Assembly: GCF_007183175.1 (NCBI RefSeq)
Contig: NZ_AP019807.1
Location: 3,902,001-3,966,000, forward strand
Length of the DNA: 64,000 nt
Direction of reading: 5' to 3'
Origin: Microbulbifer sp. GL-2
Lineage (GTDB): Bacteria > Pseudomonadota > Gammaproteobacteria > Pseudomonadales > Cellvibrionaceae
In this document: one piece after another, positions 25,903 through 35,400 of the stretch
Layout of the letters: each line of letters opens with the position of its first letter
How positions within the stretch are numbered: position 1 is the first letter of the stretch
Notes under the pieces: model-generated
What the model saw: only the letters and a program-made list of their open reading frames with translations
What the model was told of the DNA's origin: nothing
The model's database searches: none
Made by a program: the position numbers and the translations under genes

Positions 25903-26808
25903 CTAAGGGACATCATGTCCCTTGGATGCAACCCATATTCGATACCACTGTTCCCGAGTTAACTCGAGTTTCAATGAGTCCACAGCGGCTTTCAGGCGAT
26001 CTAGTTTTCCAGAACCGATAATTACCAGTGGGCTGGCTGGCAAGCGTCTAACCCAGGCATAAATCACCTGATCGAGACTCTCAGCGCTAATTTCTTCTTG
26101 AATTAATATAAGCTCATTGCGTATCCGTTGAGCTTGTGTATCGCTTGCACTGAGTAATCGACCTCCTGCGAGACAGGACCATGCCATGGGACGTAACCGA
26201 TGCATTTGTAACTGATCGAGGGTGCCATCATGAGCCGCGGAAATGTTAAGCGGATTTATCTCAACCTGATTAGTCACCAATGGTACATCCAGGCGAGACT
26301 GCAGAAGGTCAAACTGGCTGGTTGAAAAGTTGGAAACCCCAAAGTGAAGGACCTTGCCAGAAGTGTGAAGTTTGGCAAACGTCTCGGCAATTTCATCGGC
26401 ATCCATTAAGGCATCGGGCCGGTGGAGCAGAAGTACATCAATGTAGTCTGTTCCCAGGCGGGCAAGAGAGTTTTCGACGGACTCTAATAGGTGTGCTGCA
26501 CTGGTGTCGTAGTGATTGACTTTACGGTGGGGAAACTTGCCGGAGCACAATTTGATATTGCATTTGGTCACTATTTGAATCTGCTCGCGCATGCCTGGTT
26601 GCAATTTTAGTCCTTCACCAAAGAGTTGCTCACATTCATAGTCTCCATAGATGTCAGCGTGATCTATGGTGGTGATTCCCAGATCTACATGCTGCTTAAG
26701 GAAGCTTAGCCGTTGCTGGGGTGTCATCTGCCAATCAACCAATCTCCAGTAGCCCTGAACCAGTTCAGAAAAATAGGGGTCCTGGGATGCCGCGACACTT
26801 TGAACCAT
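25903..26808 (-). CDS. Aldo/keto reductase (YdhF-like)
   Basis: 301 residues with a TIM-barrel layout. The catalytic tetrad is visible: Asp49 and Tyr54 (TIDHADIYGD), Lys82 (IVTKCNIK) and His129 (VLLLHRPDAL). NADPH-binding elements near the C-terminus include VIIGSGKLDRLKAAVDSL. The opening, with GYWRLVDWQMTPQQRLSFLK and residue order, matches the E. coli YdhF group of NADPH oxidoreductases with unknown physiological substrate. The gene stands alone, convergent with the membrane protein at 25497 and divergent from the DJ-1 family gene. Confidence 0.93.
   Translation of the reverse strand: MVQSVAASQDPYFSELVQGYWRLVDWQMTPQQRLSFLKQHVDLGITTIDHADIYGDYECEQLFGEGLKLQPGMREQIQIVTKCNIKLCSGKFPHRKVNHYDTSAAHLLESVENSLARLGTDYIDVLLLHRPDALMDADEIAETFAKLHTSGKVLHFGVSNFSTSQFDLLQSRLDVPLVTNQVEINPLNISAAHDGTLDQLQMHRLRPMAWSCLAGGRLLSASDTQAQRIRNELILIQEEISAESLDQVIYAWVRRLPASPLVIIGSGKLDRLKAAVDSLKLELTREQWYRIWVASKGHDVP
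25905..25923. repeat. Perfect 9-bp inverted repeat over the reductase stop
   Basis: AAGGGACAT and ATGTCCCTT separated by a single C, covering the last codons and stop of the minus-strand reductase gene and lying 16 bases past the convergent gene's stop. There is no T-run on either side, so I do not call a terminator. Confidence 0.5.
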
Positions 26809-27052
26809 CTGCAGTCCTTTAAAATTTAAAATATTCAGATTATGCCTGTTACTGTGTTGGCTGAATAGCTCCCATGAACCAAGTTCAGCCTATACCGGTA
26901 GGGTAGAGTTTCGATTCGGAAAGTAGGGCACCTGAGCATATCTGGCAGACCAGGGGTGGATTTATGGTCATAATCTGGTGCTGGTTCAGGGTGTGGACTT
27001 GGGCTGTTAAGTCTATAAATACGTTAGTCCCGCTTTTAATGGAGTTTGGCTC

Positions 27053-27622
27053 GTGCTGAAAATACTGATACCTATCGCTGATGGTAACGAGGATATCGAA
27101 GCCATTGCCATTTACGATATTTTGAGCCGAACTGGTGCGGAGTTAACGCTGGCATCTATCATGCCGAGTAAACGGGTGACTACGTTGCGTGATCTCATTA
27201 TAGAAGCACCGAGTAGCTTGGTGGAATGCTTGGATACCACTTGGGATCTAATTGCATTGCCTGGTGGTAAAGAAGGGGCAGAGCGTATGCATGACTCCAG
27301 GCCCCTTATGACCCTTATCAGGGAGCAGCTTGAATCTGGCCGCTGGTTAGGGGCTATTTGCACCGCTCCCGTAATCATTCTAGGTCGGCATGGCCTGATA
27401 TCGGATTACAGAGCAACCTGCTATCAGACTTTTCGCAGTGAGCTAAGCCAATACGTACGTGAAGCCAGCGAGCAGCGGGTGGTTGTTGATAGAAATTTAA
27501 TCACCAGTCAATCCCCTGGCACTGCGATCGAATTTGCTTTTCAACTCGTTTCCTGCGTGTTTGGTGAGGAACAGTCTCGATCGATTGCTAGGACGGTGAA
27601 TGCCTATCTACCACCCGGATAA
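27053..27622 (+). CDS. DJ-1/PfpI family protein (YajL/ThiJ-like)
   Basis: 189 residues starting at GTG (MLKILIPIADGNEDIEAIAI). The family's catalytic Cys is at residue 103 in GAICTAPVIILG, the nucleophile elbow, with the conserved Glu in NEDIEA. The order LIALPGGKEGAERM, then AICTAP, then TSQSPGTAIEFAFQLV matches YajL/DJ-1. Members act as chaperones, glyoxalase- or deglycase-like enzymes in oxidative stress; the exact activity cannot be told. Single gene. Confidence 0.92.
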   Translation: MLKILIPIADGNEDIEAIAIYDILSRTGAELTLASIMPSKRVTTLRDLIIEAPSSLVECLDTTWDLIALPGGKEGAERMHDSRPLMTLIREQLESGRWLGAICTAPVIILGRHGLISDYRATCYQTFRSELSQYVREASEQRVVVDRNLITSQSPGTAIEFAFQLVSCVFGEEQSRSIARTVNAYLPPG

Positions 27623-28376
27623 TTTGTGTCTACTCCATGTGTGAGTACTTTGCATACAAACCAGACCCAATGTATACCTTTGAAAACCTTTTAAGATTTT
27701 AAGCCGTCTTTGCCGATTTGTGCTGATCAAGCACCTCCATTGAAAGGCCCTGAAGGGCTCTATTTCCACCTAGCTTGATAAACCACAAGCTCGTAATTGT
27801 CCGGGTCAGTATTTTCTAAATTAAAGTGATCTCTGCTGTAACAGATCCACCCAAAGAGTTTGACCATTTGGGATCTCTAACTACATCAAATTGGTTTAAA
27901 ATATTTCGTTTCTCTGGTCAGTATTATGCAAAGTGGCAGCAGGTTATTACTAATGGATTCCCTTTTTACTGCTTTGGTGGGAAGGGAGGTCAGAGTCGTA
28001 TACTTGGAAATGGCCTCAAGCAATGTTGAGGGCTTGATTATATAACCTGGAAAGGAATTTTCACCACGAATTATTGATATATACAATGATTAATTATCAT
28101 CAATATTAATGTCCAGAATTTCTTTCTTGGAAAGTTGCAGTCAGGGTGTTTATCAAAGAGGTTAACGGATTGCAGGAATAATAAGATTCAGAAGTGAATA
28201 TTTCTTTAGTTGGTACGCAATAAAATTGGGCTAAAGGTCTGCCTGTTAGACCGATCAGTTCCGCTGGTTGTTTTAGCGGCCAACCTGTTTAACAATGATT
28301 ACAGCTTTAGTACACAAACCCTCTCAGATTTAAATCTCTGAGTGATAATTAACAATAATGTAGTAGGTGTACATAC
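27623..28376. other. 754-bp AT-rich intergenic region
   Basis: No supported gene. A short hairpin, GCCCT GA AGGGC, at 27747-27758 could end the DJ-1 family transcript but has no clean T-run. A 67-residue plus-strand frame at 27826 has no family likeness and no ribosome site. The stretch near 28080-28110 is almost all A/T with repeated ATTAAT words and could be promoter material for the cytochrome operon. Confidence 0.4.
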
Positions 28377-28766
28377 ATGGAATTGGTAAGCCTGCGCCGG
28401 GGCTTTAGGCTGGTCGGTGCCTCCCTGATTTTAGCTTTCTTTACAAGTAGTTGCTCTGAATCGCACGAGAGTACACTCCCTAACCGCGCTGCTTTGAGCG
28501 AGCGAGCGCTTTCCCTTGCACCTGCTGATTCTGAGCTGGCTGAAATATATATTCGAACCTGTCGCAGCTGCCACGCTACCGGCGCTAGCGCGGCCCCATT
28601 AACTGGGGATCTGGCTGGCTGGGAGCCGCGAATAGATAAGGGAATGGATGTATTGGTAGAAAATGCCATCAATGGTTTTCAGGGAATGCCACCTCTAGGT
28701 CTTTGCTTTGAATGCTCGCCAGAGCAGTTTGAACAATTGATCGCTTTTATGGCCTCTGGGGAATAG
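28377..28766 (+). CDS. Cytochrome c5-like protein, exported
   Basis: 129 residues. An N-terminal hydrophobic segment ends at TSSC, a possible lipoprotein signal (Cys26), otherwise an ordinary signal peptide. Haem c site CRSCH at residues 62-66. After it, GMPPLGLCFECSPEQFEQLI provides the axial Met and the second Cys pair typical of cytochrome c5. It carries electrons in the periplasm or on the membrane surface. The gene ends six bases before the FAD oxidase gene, so it is probably that enzyme's electron acceptor. Confidence 0.9.
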   Translation: MELVSLRRGFRLVGASLILAFFTSSCSESHESTLPNRAALSERALSLAPADSELAEIYIRTCRSCHATGASAAPLTGDLAGWEPRIDKGMDVLVENAINGFQGMPPLGLCFECSPEQFEQLIAFMASGE

Positions 28767-28772
28767 GAAACC

Positions 28773-30164
28773 ATGCACCAGTCTCGTCGTCGATTTGTCA
28801 CCACTCTTGCTGCTGGATCTGCGACTCTTGCAGCAGCCCCAATCTCATCTGTAGCTCGCACCTTGGTCCAGGCTGCTGATTCAGGAAAGCCTAGGAAAAT
28901 TCGGTGGCGCAACTGGTCTGGCTCCCAAGAGTGCATGCCCAGTAAACGCTTGGCCCCAAAAAATGTTGCAGAGTTGCAACAGCTAGTCGCAGAAGCTGGT
29001 GGCACTGTACGCGCAGTGGGAGCGGGCCACTCTTTCACCCCATTGGTACCGACAGAGGACACGATAGTTTCGCTCGGTCGTCTTAGCGGGCTATCAGATC
29101 ACGATACCGATCTCTGTCAAGCTACCGTGTATGCCGGCACCCGTATAGCCGATATTGGCCAACCGTTGGAGGAGGTGGGTCAGGCCTTGATCAACCAGCC
29201 GGATATTGATGAGCAGACGCTCGGTGGCTGTCTGGCAACTGCGACTCACGGCACTGGCGCAGATTTGGGTTGCATGTCCAGTAATGTGACTGGCCTGGAG
29301 ATGGTGACGGCTAATGGCGATATTCTCTGGTGTGATGTAGAAGAGAACCCCGAGGTATTCCAGGCGGCTAAGGTTTCTCTGGGGAGCTTGGGGTTGGTGA
29401 CTAAGGTGCGCATACAAAACCAGCCGAGCTATCGCTTGCGCCGTGAGTCCTGGGTGGCACCTATGGAAGAAATCCTGGATCAAGCCGAGACGCTGGCTGA
29501 CGCCAATCGGAACTTTGAATTCTATTACATCCCTTTTTCAGGGATGTGTATGGCAGATTCTCATCAACTCACAGAAGAAGCGATATTTTCTACGGAGCGT
29601 GAGGATACCAATGAAGCGGTAATGACCCTTAAAAGCGTTCGTGACTGGCTCGGTTGGTCACCCAAATTGCGTCGGTTTGCCTTGCAGTCTGCGATGGAAG
29701 ATATTGAAAAGGAGGTTGTCGTGGAGTCTTCCTGGCGCAACTACGCCAGCGAGCGCAATGTCCGTTTTAATGAAATGGAATATCACCTGCCCAAAGAGAC
29801 AGGCTTGCTAGCATTTGCAGAAATTCGAAGCGCTATTGAAGAGAACAACCTCGACGTATTCTTCCCTATCGAGGTTCGCTTCGTAAAGCAGGATGATATC
29901 TGGCTAAGTCCCTTTTATCAGCAGGATTCGGTATCAATTGCTGTGCATCGGTATTTTGAAGAGGACCACCAGCCGTTATTCAAAGTGCTGGAACCTATTA
30001 TGCGCAAGTATGGTGGCAGGCCCCACTGGGGGAAGTTGAACACCTTGCAGGAGAAGGACTTTGCAAGACTTTATCCCCGCTGGCAGGATTTTCTTACAGT
30101 ACGCCGTGCGCTGGATCCCAATGGAAAATTTCTGAACCCCTACTTGAAATCATTGATTGGTTAG
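28773..30164 (+). CDS. Tat-exported FAD-linked sugar-lactone oxidase-like protein
   Basis: 463 residues. A Tat-type signal (SRRRFVTTLAAGSATLAAAP) precedes a PCMH-type FAD domain (about 45-215) with KRLAPKNVAELQQLV, VGAGHSFTPL and IDEQTLGGCLATATHGTG. The C-terminal part ends with HWGKLNTL and RRALDPNGKFLNPYLKSL, the signature of the D-arabinono-1,4-lactone/L-gulonolactone oxidase family. These enzymes oxidise aldonolactones or polyols; the substrate here is unknown. Placement right after a cytochrome c suggests it works as a periplasmic dehydrogenase feeding the respiratory chain, rather than an oxygen-using oxidase (inference). Confidence 0.9.
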   Translation: MHQSRRRFVTTLAAGSATLAAAPISSVARTLVQAADSGKPRKIRWRNWSGSQECMPSKRLAPKNVAELQQLVAEAGGTVRAVGAGHSFTPLVPTEDTIVSLGRLSGLSDHDTDLCQATVYAGTRIADIGQPLEEVGQALINQPDIDEQTLGGCLATATHGTGADLGCMSSNVTGLEMVTANGDILWCDVEENPEVFQAAKVSLGSLGLVTKVRIQNQPSYRLRRESWVAPMEEILDQAETLADANRNFEFYYIPFSGMCMADSHQLTEEAIFSTEREDTNEAVMTLKSVRDWLGWSPKLRRFALQSAMEDIEKEVVVESSWRNYASERNVRFNEMEYHLPKETGLLAFAEIRSAIEENNLDVFFPIEVRFVKQDDIWLSPFYQQDSVSIAVHRYFEEDHQPLFKVLEPIMRKYGGRPHWGKLNTLQEKDFARLYPRWQDFLTVRRALDPNGKFLNPYLKSLIG

Positions 30165-30260
30165 TAGCTTTTAGGTAGACCCCATTTTCGGGCCAGGACT
30201 TATTAATTTTGCCTATTAGTAACCTTTCACCGATTACTCAAAAACAAAAAGGAAACTATT

Positions 30261-31550
30261 TTGGATAGCAAACGCCGCAAACTGTTACTCGGGGGCTTGG
30301 CCCTAGGGACCGTCGCGGCAGTACCCTTGTTGCGGCCAAAAGCCTTGGGGCAGGGTGGGCACAATAACTATTTCAAATCTGTTTCCGGAGCCCTGCACCG
30401 AGCTGGTTTATCGGGTCCGACCATGGTCGTCGATCTAGAGCGCCTAAAGAAAAACGCCAATACTTTGTCTGCCCATCTTCAGGGCCATTATGATTTTCGT
30501 GTTGTTGCAAAATCATTACCTGCGTTGGGCCTATTGGAAGCTGTGACCAGGCAAACCCAAACACAGCGAACTATGGTCTTCCATTTGCCATTCTTACGGC
30601 AGCTCGCACAGGCGCAGCCACAGACTGACATCCTCCTGGGTAAACCCTTTCCGATTACTGCTGCAAGGGATTTTTATACTAACTTACCGAATAGTAGCTT
30701 TGACGCCAGCAAGCAGTTGCAGTGGTTGATCGATAGTCCCCGCCGTTTGCAACAGTACGCTGAGCTGGCCAATAGTTTTGGGCAGTCACTTCGTATCAAT
30801 ATAGAGCTGGATGTCGGCCTGCACAGGGGAGGGGTCCCTGATGATCAGGTCCTTTCTGAGATGCTTAATATCATCCAGCGAGAGTCGAGATTGGAACTGG
30901 CCGGTTTTATGGGCTATGACGCCCATGCCGCTAAAATGCCGGGTATCCTTGGTGGCCCGGAGAAAGCGATAGATCGAGGACTTGATATCTATTCCCAGCG
31001 ATTGGCACAGGCGAAGCTGCAGCTGGGCGCTGCATTTCCCTCAAAGCCCACGTTAAACGGAGCTGGAAGCCCCACTTATCAGTTGTATAAGTCTCGAATA
31101 CATACTGCTCCCTGTAATGAACTTGCGGCAGGCTCCTGCCTGGTCAAGCCTGCGGATTTCGATATTCCCACATTGTCAGATCACATTCCTGCGGCATTTA
31201 TCGCCAGCCCAGTACTTAAAAAGTTGCCTTATACCCAGATACCGGGAATAGAGAGCCTTACCAGCACTATGCGCTGGCTGAACCCTAATCGTGCCCAAAC
31301 CTTCTTTATTGCCGGAGGCTACTGGAAAGCCACTCCAGAATCACCTGTTGGCCTTTCCATTAATCCCATCTATGGCCGCTCGACTAATCAGGAGATGTTA
31401 AATGCTTCTGCTAAGGTGACCTTGAAGGAAGATGATTGGATCTTCATGCGTCCAACTCAAAGTGAGTCGGTTTTCCTTCAGTTTGGAGATGTTGCTGTGT
31501 ATGAGCAGGGAGAGATTGTGGATCGTTGGCCAGTATTGAGTAACAGCTAA
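30261..31550 (+). CDS. Exported PLP enzyme of the alanine racemase / D-threonine aldolase-like group
   Basis: 429 residues from TTG 30261, with AAGGAAA upstream. The N-terminus KRRKLLLGGLALGTVAA is a Tat-type signal. The fold type III barrel begins PTMVVDLERLKKNA and has the PLP lysine in FRVVAKSLPALGLLE. It continues INIELDVGLHRGG and LNGAGSPTY as in DSD1/D-threonine aldolase relatives. The C-terminal metal site of those enzymes (His-x-Cys or His-x-Asp) here reads PTQSESVFLQFGD, so those ligands appear replaced. Likely acts on a D-amino acid or hydroxy-amino acid in the periplasm. Third gene of the cytochrome-oxidase cluster, 96 bases after it. Confidence 0.82.
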   Translation: MDSKRRKLLLGGLALGTVAAVPLLRPKALGQGGHNNYFKSVSGALHRAGLSGPTMVVDLERLKKNANTLSAHLQGHYDFRVVAKSLPALGLLEAVTRQTQTQRTMVFHLPFLRQLAQAQPQTDILLGKPFPITAARDFYTNLPNSSFDASKQLQWLIDSPRRLQQYAELANSFGQSLRINIELDVGLHRGGVPDDQVLSEMLNIIQRESRLELAGFMGYDAHAAKMPGILGGPEKAIDRGLDIYSQRLAQAKLQLGAAFPSKPTLNGAGSPTYQLYKSRIHTAPCNELAAGSCLVKPADFDIPTLSDHIPAAFIASPVLKKLPYTQIPGIESLTSTMRWLNPNRAQTFFIAGGYWKATPESPVGLSINPIYGRSTNQEMLNASAKVTLKEDDWIFMRPTQSESVFLQFGDVAVYEQGEIVDRWPVLSNS

Positions 31551-31645
31551 GCCCTAACAGTTAATAACTGATTAGAGTATATTTGGCCATGAGTAGATTC
31601 CTAATTTTTAGTAGACCTTTATAAAAATATTTATCGGGGGTGTAA

Positions 31646-32071
31646 ATGATGTTTGTAATAGTTTTAGTATTAAATACCATATGGTTCCTCATGGGATTTA
31701 ATGTCTTTTCATTGCGAGGAAAGATCTTTGCCAAGCTGGTAGTGCCCAGGGAGCAAAGGGATACCCCCGTTTTTGGCATATTAGCTGAATCTGGAAAATT
31801 TCTCGGTGGTTTCAACTTTTCCCTGGCCTTCCTCAATGTTCTGCTGTTAATTAATCTCTCTACTTTTTCAGGTGATATCCAGAGAGCAGTACTGTTGCTT
31901 GCTTTTGCAGTCACGCATGGCTCACAGTTTATTTATAACGTGCCTGTTGCTCTTCAAAATCGTAGCGGTGGAGGAGTCTGGCGGGTTAAAGGGGTAATGC
32001 GCTTTATTTTTATTGTTGACTTTCTAATGATGCTACTCAACCTCTTTGTGGCACTTTGGTATTATTTATAA
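31646..32071 (+). CDS. Small four-helix membrane protein (intact paralogue)
   Basis: 141 residues with about four hydrophobic segments: IVLVLNTIWFLMGFNVFSL, FLNVLLLINLSTF, VLLLAFAVTHGSQFIYNVPV and FIFIVDFLMMLLNLFVALWY. Family unknown to me. Its last 45 residues (VPVALQNRSGGGVWRVKGVM and what follows) are closely matched by a truncated copy at 54622, on the other side of the Rhs gene and the insertion sequence. So this gene, or a duplicate, borders the accessory island on both sides. Confidence 0.7.
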   Translation: MMFVIVLVLNTIWFLMGFNVFSLRGKIFAKLVVPREQRDTPVFGILAESGKFLGGFNFSLAFLNVLLLINLSTFSGDIQRAVLLLAFAVTHGSQFIYNVPVALQNRSGGGVWRVKGVMRFIFIVDFLMMLLNLFVALWYYL

Positions 32072-32464
32072 AGGGGAAGTATGGTCGTGTTAATGGATAT
32101 TAAACGGAGGTGGCCTTTACTTTATTGAGTGGGGCCGGATTTTTAATGTCGACTATTGACTAAGCCCTGATGTTAAATATTGTGAGTGCAGGTGGCCTAC
32201 ACTGGTACTGTTTTCATTTTTGTCTTAAGTTGCCTTCTAATATCAAAGTTGCTTGGAAAGGCCTTTAGTTGAAGGCGGTCTTCCCCTGGCTCCTATGAGC
32301 ACGGATTCTCGATGTGACGCGTGTCGCATTTCTCAACATTCTGCCTGCACGATTCCCCTCAATCTCCGGATATATATCTAAACGACATCAAAAACTTGGT
32401 GCCAAGCCGAGTAAACAAAGCCTGTAGATGTGCAGGTTAGACAGGATATATCTTAGGGGGAGTT
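32072..32464. other. Leader region of the giant YD-repeat gene
   Basis: 393 bp without a gene. GGATATAT is repeated at about 32368 and 32449, and a small hairpin CTTGG TG CCAAG lies near 32397. A very strong Shine-Dalgarno, GGGGGAG, lies four bases before the ATG at 32465. The promoter is presumably here; I cannot place it. Confidence 0.4.
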
Positions 32465-35400
32465 ATGGTCGCCGTTATCAGCGGAGAAGCACTGGGTCTG
32501 TTTAATAGCATAAAGACCGGTGTGGGTTCGGCGAACTTTGGACAGGGACGTGAATCTATCTACGTCAATGCATCCACTGGCAACCTGGTGTTGCGCCAGC
32601 AGGATGAGTTTGTTGCGGCCTCTGGCCTGGACTTGTCCCTGTTGCGTACTTACAACAGCCAGGGGCAGTTGGATGGCGATAACATTGACGGCTTTCGCTT
32701 TAACTTCTCCAATCAGCTGACTAATTTGGTTGGTACGCCCAACCAGCCCGGTAGCCAGATCACCCGTATCAGTGGCGATGGTGCCGAGACTTTATACACC
32801 TACGATGCCAGCCTGCAGGCCTATATCTCCCCTGATGGTGCCGGTGCACACGACCAGATTGTGTTCGACAGTGGTAATAATCAATGGGTGTGGCGTGAAG
32901 GCTCCAGTCGCACCGAAGAGGTCTACGGCAATATCAATGGCAACTGGAAACTGGTGGCCCGCGTCGATGCCGAAGGCCGCCAAGTAGCCTTTGGCCACAA
33001 CAGCAGTGGTTTGGTGAACAGTATTACCGATGCCGCCGGCCAGACACTCGCGATTACTTATACCGGTACCCGCGTTACCGCAGTGACCGTCAGCAGTGAT
33101 GGCGCCACTGAGCAGCGCCTGCACTACAGCTACGATACCCAGGGCCGCCTGGAAACTGTCACCGTCGACCTGTCCCCGCAAGATAGCAGTATCGCCGACG
33201 GTAATGTGTACACCACTACTTATGGGTACCATGATGACAGTACCCGCGTCGCTTCAGTTCAGCAAAGCGACGGTACCCTGATGCTCTTTTACTACACGAA
33301 TGTAGATGGGCAGGGGGATTACCGTATTTCCGAAGTGCACACTGGCCGGGTAAATGCCAGTGGCATGGCGCAGGAATTTGATAACAGCGACCGCCGTATC
33401 ACCACCTACAGCTACGACCTGGCCAATCGCAAAACGACGATTACTCAAATCAGTAATCCGGAAGCGGCAGTGAGCGGCCGAGTTGGTATTCAAACCGAAC
33501 TGACTTTCGACAGCGCCGGGCGCATCACCGAGATGGAAGCCCCCGCCGACCAGAGTGGCGTGCGCGAACTGACCCAGTACAGTTACGATGCCGACGGCAA
33601 CCTGTTGAGCCTCACCGACCACAGCGGCGATACCACCGTCTATGAATATGACAGCCGCGGCAACCAGACCCTGGTACGCGACGCCCAGGGCAATACGGTC
33701 GAACGGGAATACGACAGCTATAACCAGCTGAGTAAAGAAACGGTCTACCTGCGCCCGGACCCCGATGGCGATGGTGCCGAGCAACCGGCCGAAGCTCGTG
33801 TCACCCACTATGTCTATGACGACCAGCAGCGCCTGCGTTTTGTGATTGGCCACGACGGCACCGTCCAGGAAACCCGCTACAGCGATGCCGCACAGAACGC
33901 CGAGTACGGCATTCCCGCCCGCACAGTAAGTGCCATTACCTACTTGCAGCACGGCTACTTCGACCAGTTCGATGCCGCCAACTACAGCGAAGCGAGTAGC
34001 GGAAACCCCGTCGACTTCACTTATGCCAGCCTCAATAGCTGGGTGCAAAATACCCAGGGCGATATCCAGGCCAACAACCTGCACAACGCCACCCGCAGAA
34101 GTGACACCCGCCTGGATTTCCGCGGCCAGGTCTACAGCATCACAAGCTACAGTCAGGTGGGCAGCAACGGACAGGGGATTGCCGACGGCAGTGAATCCAC
34201 TCAATACACCGTCTACGACGCCAACGGCCAGCTGCGCAGCACCATAGATCCCCGCGGCAGCGGGCAGGACTCAAGCACCTATAAAGCCAGTTATGTCTAC
34301 GACGGCCTCGGCCGCCTGCTCAGCAGCACCGATGCCGAAGGGCACACCAGCACCACCCTGTACAACGACGCGCAAGCCCAGGTGATCAGCACCGATGCCG
34401 ACGGCCTGCAGGTCACCCGCAGTTACGCCACCAACGGCAGCCTGATCAGCGAAATCCGCCACGACACCACCAATGGCAATGCCACCCTCGGTGAAACCCG
34501 TTACTTCTACGACACCCTCGGGCGTATCCGCGCCACCCAGGACGCGATTGGCGCTATCAGCCACAGCCTCTACGACGACAAAGGCCAGATGGTAGCCGTG
34601 ATCAGCGCCTCCGGCGCCATCACCGAATTCCACTACGATACTGAAGGCCAGCAGGTACAAAGCACGCACTACGCCAACCGACTCAGCGGCAGCCAATTGC
34701 AGAGCCTGCTGCAGAAAGACAATGACGGCAATGTGATTGGCATTGAGCAGAGTGTCACCCTGGCAGACCTGCGCCCAACTGCCGTGCCCGGCAATGACCG
34801 CAGTACTTACCAATACTACGATGACGCCGGTCAGGTGCGTTTCTTTGTGGACGGCGAAGGTTACCTGAGTGAAACCCAATACAATGCCCAGGGGCAGGTG
34901 CTGCGCACCACCCAGTACGGTGTAAAAATACAAAATCCCCAGGGAGAGACCACCGCAACCCTAGCGGCTAACTACGCAGCCAGTAATGCCAACCTCAGCG
35001 TTACCAGCGACAGCGCCACCCAGTGGGTAGACCCGCAGCAGAGTTATGCCCAGGCAGACAGCCTCGGTTTTAACCAGCGCAGTATTGTCAATCAAAGTGG
35101 CAGTATCGACCTCAGTCAATCCGCCACCACACGCCCGGCGCAAAATCCCTACGTCCTGAGTGGCACCACTAATGCGCGGGTCGAAAATACGCAAATAGAA
35201 AGGGTGAGTGGCAGTGCTATTACTACTGCCTATACCCGCCCGCCGGTACAGCCCTATACCTATGACAATACGGGAATAATGGCTGAGCAAGTACAAGCTG
35301 TTGATCTTCGTGATCTAACGGTAACAAACCCAATCATTAAGGGAGGTCCAGATCAGGACTATACATACTCAACAACGGCATTAAAACGTAAAGCTGGAGC

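Noticed and set aside
25905..25923. Inverted repeat as a terminator of the aldo/keto reductase gene
   Set aside because: A one-base spacer cannot form a stable hairpin loop without losing pairs, and no T-run follows on either strand.
27826..28029. 67-codon frame in the AT-rich gap before the cytochrome gene
   Set aside because: No Shine-Dalgarno, no family likeness, and composition no different from the surrounding non-coding DNA.
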